NCBI GenBank assembly: GCA_038117225.1
Contig: JAYOFM010000005.1
Span: 1-61,413 of the forward strand
Direction of reading: 5' to 3'
Length of the DNA stretch: 61,413 nucleotides
Source: JAYOFM01 sp038117225
Lineage (GTDB): Bacteria; Pseudomonadota; Alphaproteobacteria; Rhodospirillales; Casp-alpha2
A program made the translations under genes and the position numbers. Of this stretch, positions 60,659-61,413 are shown piece after piece (the first letter of the stretch is position 1; the number at the start of each line of letters is the position of its first letter). The notes under the pieces are model-generated. The model saw only the letters and a list, made by a program, of their open reading frames with translations. It searched no databases and was not told the origin of the DNA.

Positions 60659-61363
60659 TCAACCTGTCATGCGGGATAGGATGGCGTCTTCGATCTCGGC
60701 AATCTTGAACGGTTGGCCGGATATCTTGCTCAAGCCTTCCGCATCGACCAGGTATTCTGCCCGTAGCAGGGTGCGAAGCTGACCATTGTTCATTTCCGGC
60801 ACCAGAATCCGGTCATAACGGGCGAGCAGCGTCCCTAGGTTCGCTGGCAGGGGCCATATATGGCGCAAGTGGATATGGGCGACTGCGTGGCCCTGCTCAA
60901 TTGCGTTTTCGACAGCGCGAACGATCGGTCCCCGGGTCGAACCCCAGCCGACGACGGCGAGCGGTCCGCTTTCGGGGCCAAGTTCAATGGTCTGCTCTGG
61001 AATATCCTTGGCGATCCCGGCAATCTTTTGTGCCCGAACTTGGGTCATGCGGTGATGGTTATCGGGGTCGTAGGAATTGTGCCCGGTATCGTAGGAACGC
61101 TCCAGCCCGCCGATGCGATGTTCCAGGCCCGGGGTTCCGGGTTTGGCCCATACTCGCGCCAGGGTCTCCGGGTCGCGCAGGTAGGGGTGAAATCCTTGTG
61201 GGTCCTGGTGAAAAGACACCGGAAACGGCGCATAGCTGCCCAAATCAGGTATCTTCCAAGGCTCGGCGGCATTGGAAATGTAACCGTCCGTCAACAGCAT
61301 GACCGGAGTCATGTAACGGGTGGCTATCCGCACCGCCTCAATGCCGACCTCGAAACAATCACG
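60659..61363 (-). CDS. korA: 2-oxoglutarate:ferredoxin oxidoreductase, alpha subunit (C-terminal part)
   Basis: About 234 residues readable, the C-terminal part of a subunit usually close to 600 residues. DCFEVGIEAVRIATRYMTPV, MLLTDGYISNAAEPWKIP and LAVVGWGSTRGPIVRAVE identify it. A TAG at 61364-61366 cuts the frame, and the last about 47 bases to the window end do not read as KorA in any frame. Most likely a contig-end artefact; true disruption cannot be excluded. Confidence 0.85.
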   Translation of the reverse strand, partial: RDCFEVGIEAVRIATRYMTPVMLLTDGYISNAAEPWKIPDLGSYAPFPVSFHQDPQGFHPYLRDPETLARVWAKPGTPGLEHRIGGLERSYDTGHNSYDPDNHHRMTQVRAQKIAGIAKDIPEQTIELGPESGPLAVVGWGSTRGPIVRAVENAIEQGHAVAHIHLRHIWPLPANLGTLLARYDRILVPEMNNGQLRTLLRAEYLVDAEGLSKISGQPFKIAEIEDAILSRMTG

Positions 61364-61413
61364 CTAAATTCACAAACCAAGTGCAACACTGGTATACACC
61401 GGAGTTGCTATGG

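Noticed and set aside
1..61413. tRNA, rRNA, CRISPR, phage or IS elements
   Set aside because: I saw no tRNA-like cloverleaf, rRNA segment, spaced direct repeats, transposase or integrase gene in any intergenic region or frame.

Overview
This is a high-GC bacterial window that reads as an alphaproteobacterium, most likely Rhodospirillales-like. I infer that from the order dnaA-dnaN-recF-gyrB next to rpsT, mutM, ubiE, ubiB, coaBC and dut, and from the mix of cobalamin genes. Both ends look like contig ends. The first gene is cut by the left edge, the last gene loses its reading frame about 50 bases before the right edge, and a run of ten Ns lies between dnaN and dnaA. I see no tRNA, rRNA, CRISPR array or insertion sequence.

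Positions 1-26263 are dominated by a nearly continuous cobalamin supercluster in several transcription units: SCO1-cobB (minus); cbiD-cobK-amidase (plus); cobH-cobL-cobI-cbiG/cobJ fusion-CigR-like protein-cobM (minus); cbiB (plus); a roughly 10-kb minus-strand run cobS-cobC-like-cobU-cobW-cobN-EamA transporter-cobO-cobQ; and cobT (plus), divergent from cobS. Many junctions are 4-base start/stop overlaps. CbiD and CbiG are typical of the early-cobalt (anaerobic) route, while CobN belongs to the late-insertion (aerobic) chelatase, so the pathway looks hybrid. Precorrin-3B synthase (CobG/CobZ), CobF, CobS/CobT chelatase subunits and BluB are not in the window. Four genes in these units are not known cobalamin enzymes: SCO1, an amidase, a lysine-rich secreted protein and a DMT transporter.

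Positions 26270-28833 hold two tandem paralogues that look like degenerate GGDEF-EAL proteins; the second is frameshifted. Positions 28971-39234 hold a phosphatase and a small surface-polysaccharide set: UDP-glucuronate decarboxylase, a TPR/2OG-oxygenase-like protein, asparagine synthase, a two-domain dehydrogenase, GmhA, HldE and an NnrU-like membrane protein. A class A penicillin-binding protein follows.

Positions 41255-50095 are the replication region: gyrB, recF, dnaN and dnaA, then an 840-base non-coding stretch with an AT-rich, palindromic core (candidate oriC), rpsT with a good sigma-70-type promoter, and mutM. Positions 50146-61413 carry ubiE-ubiB, a DUF6065-like gene, coaBC-dut, a sulfur cassette (Rrf2 regulator, cysK, ThiF/MoeB-like, DsrE-like, and rhodanese on the other strand), an FprA-type ferredoxin-NADP reductase, and 2-oxoglutarate:ferredoxin oxidoreductase subunits. 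No single locus here is clearly a new system. The most unusual points are the extra genes in the cobalamin operons, the degenerate EAL pair, the altered MutM zinc finger and the low-GC patch inside cobN.
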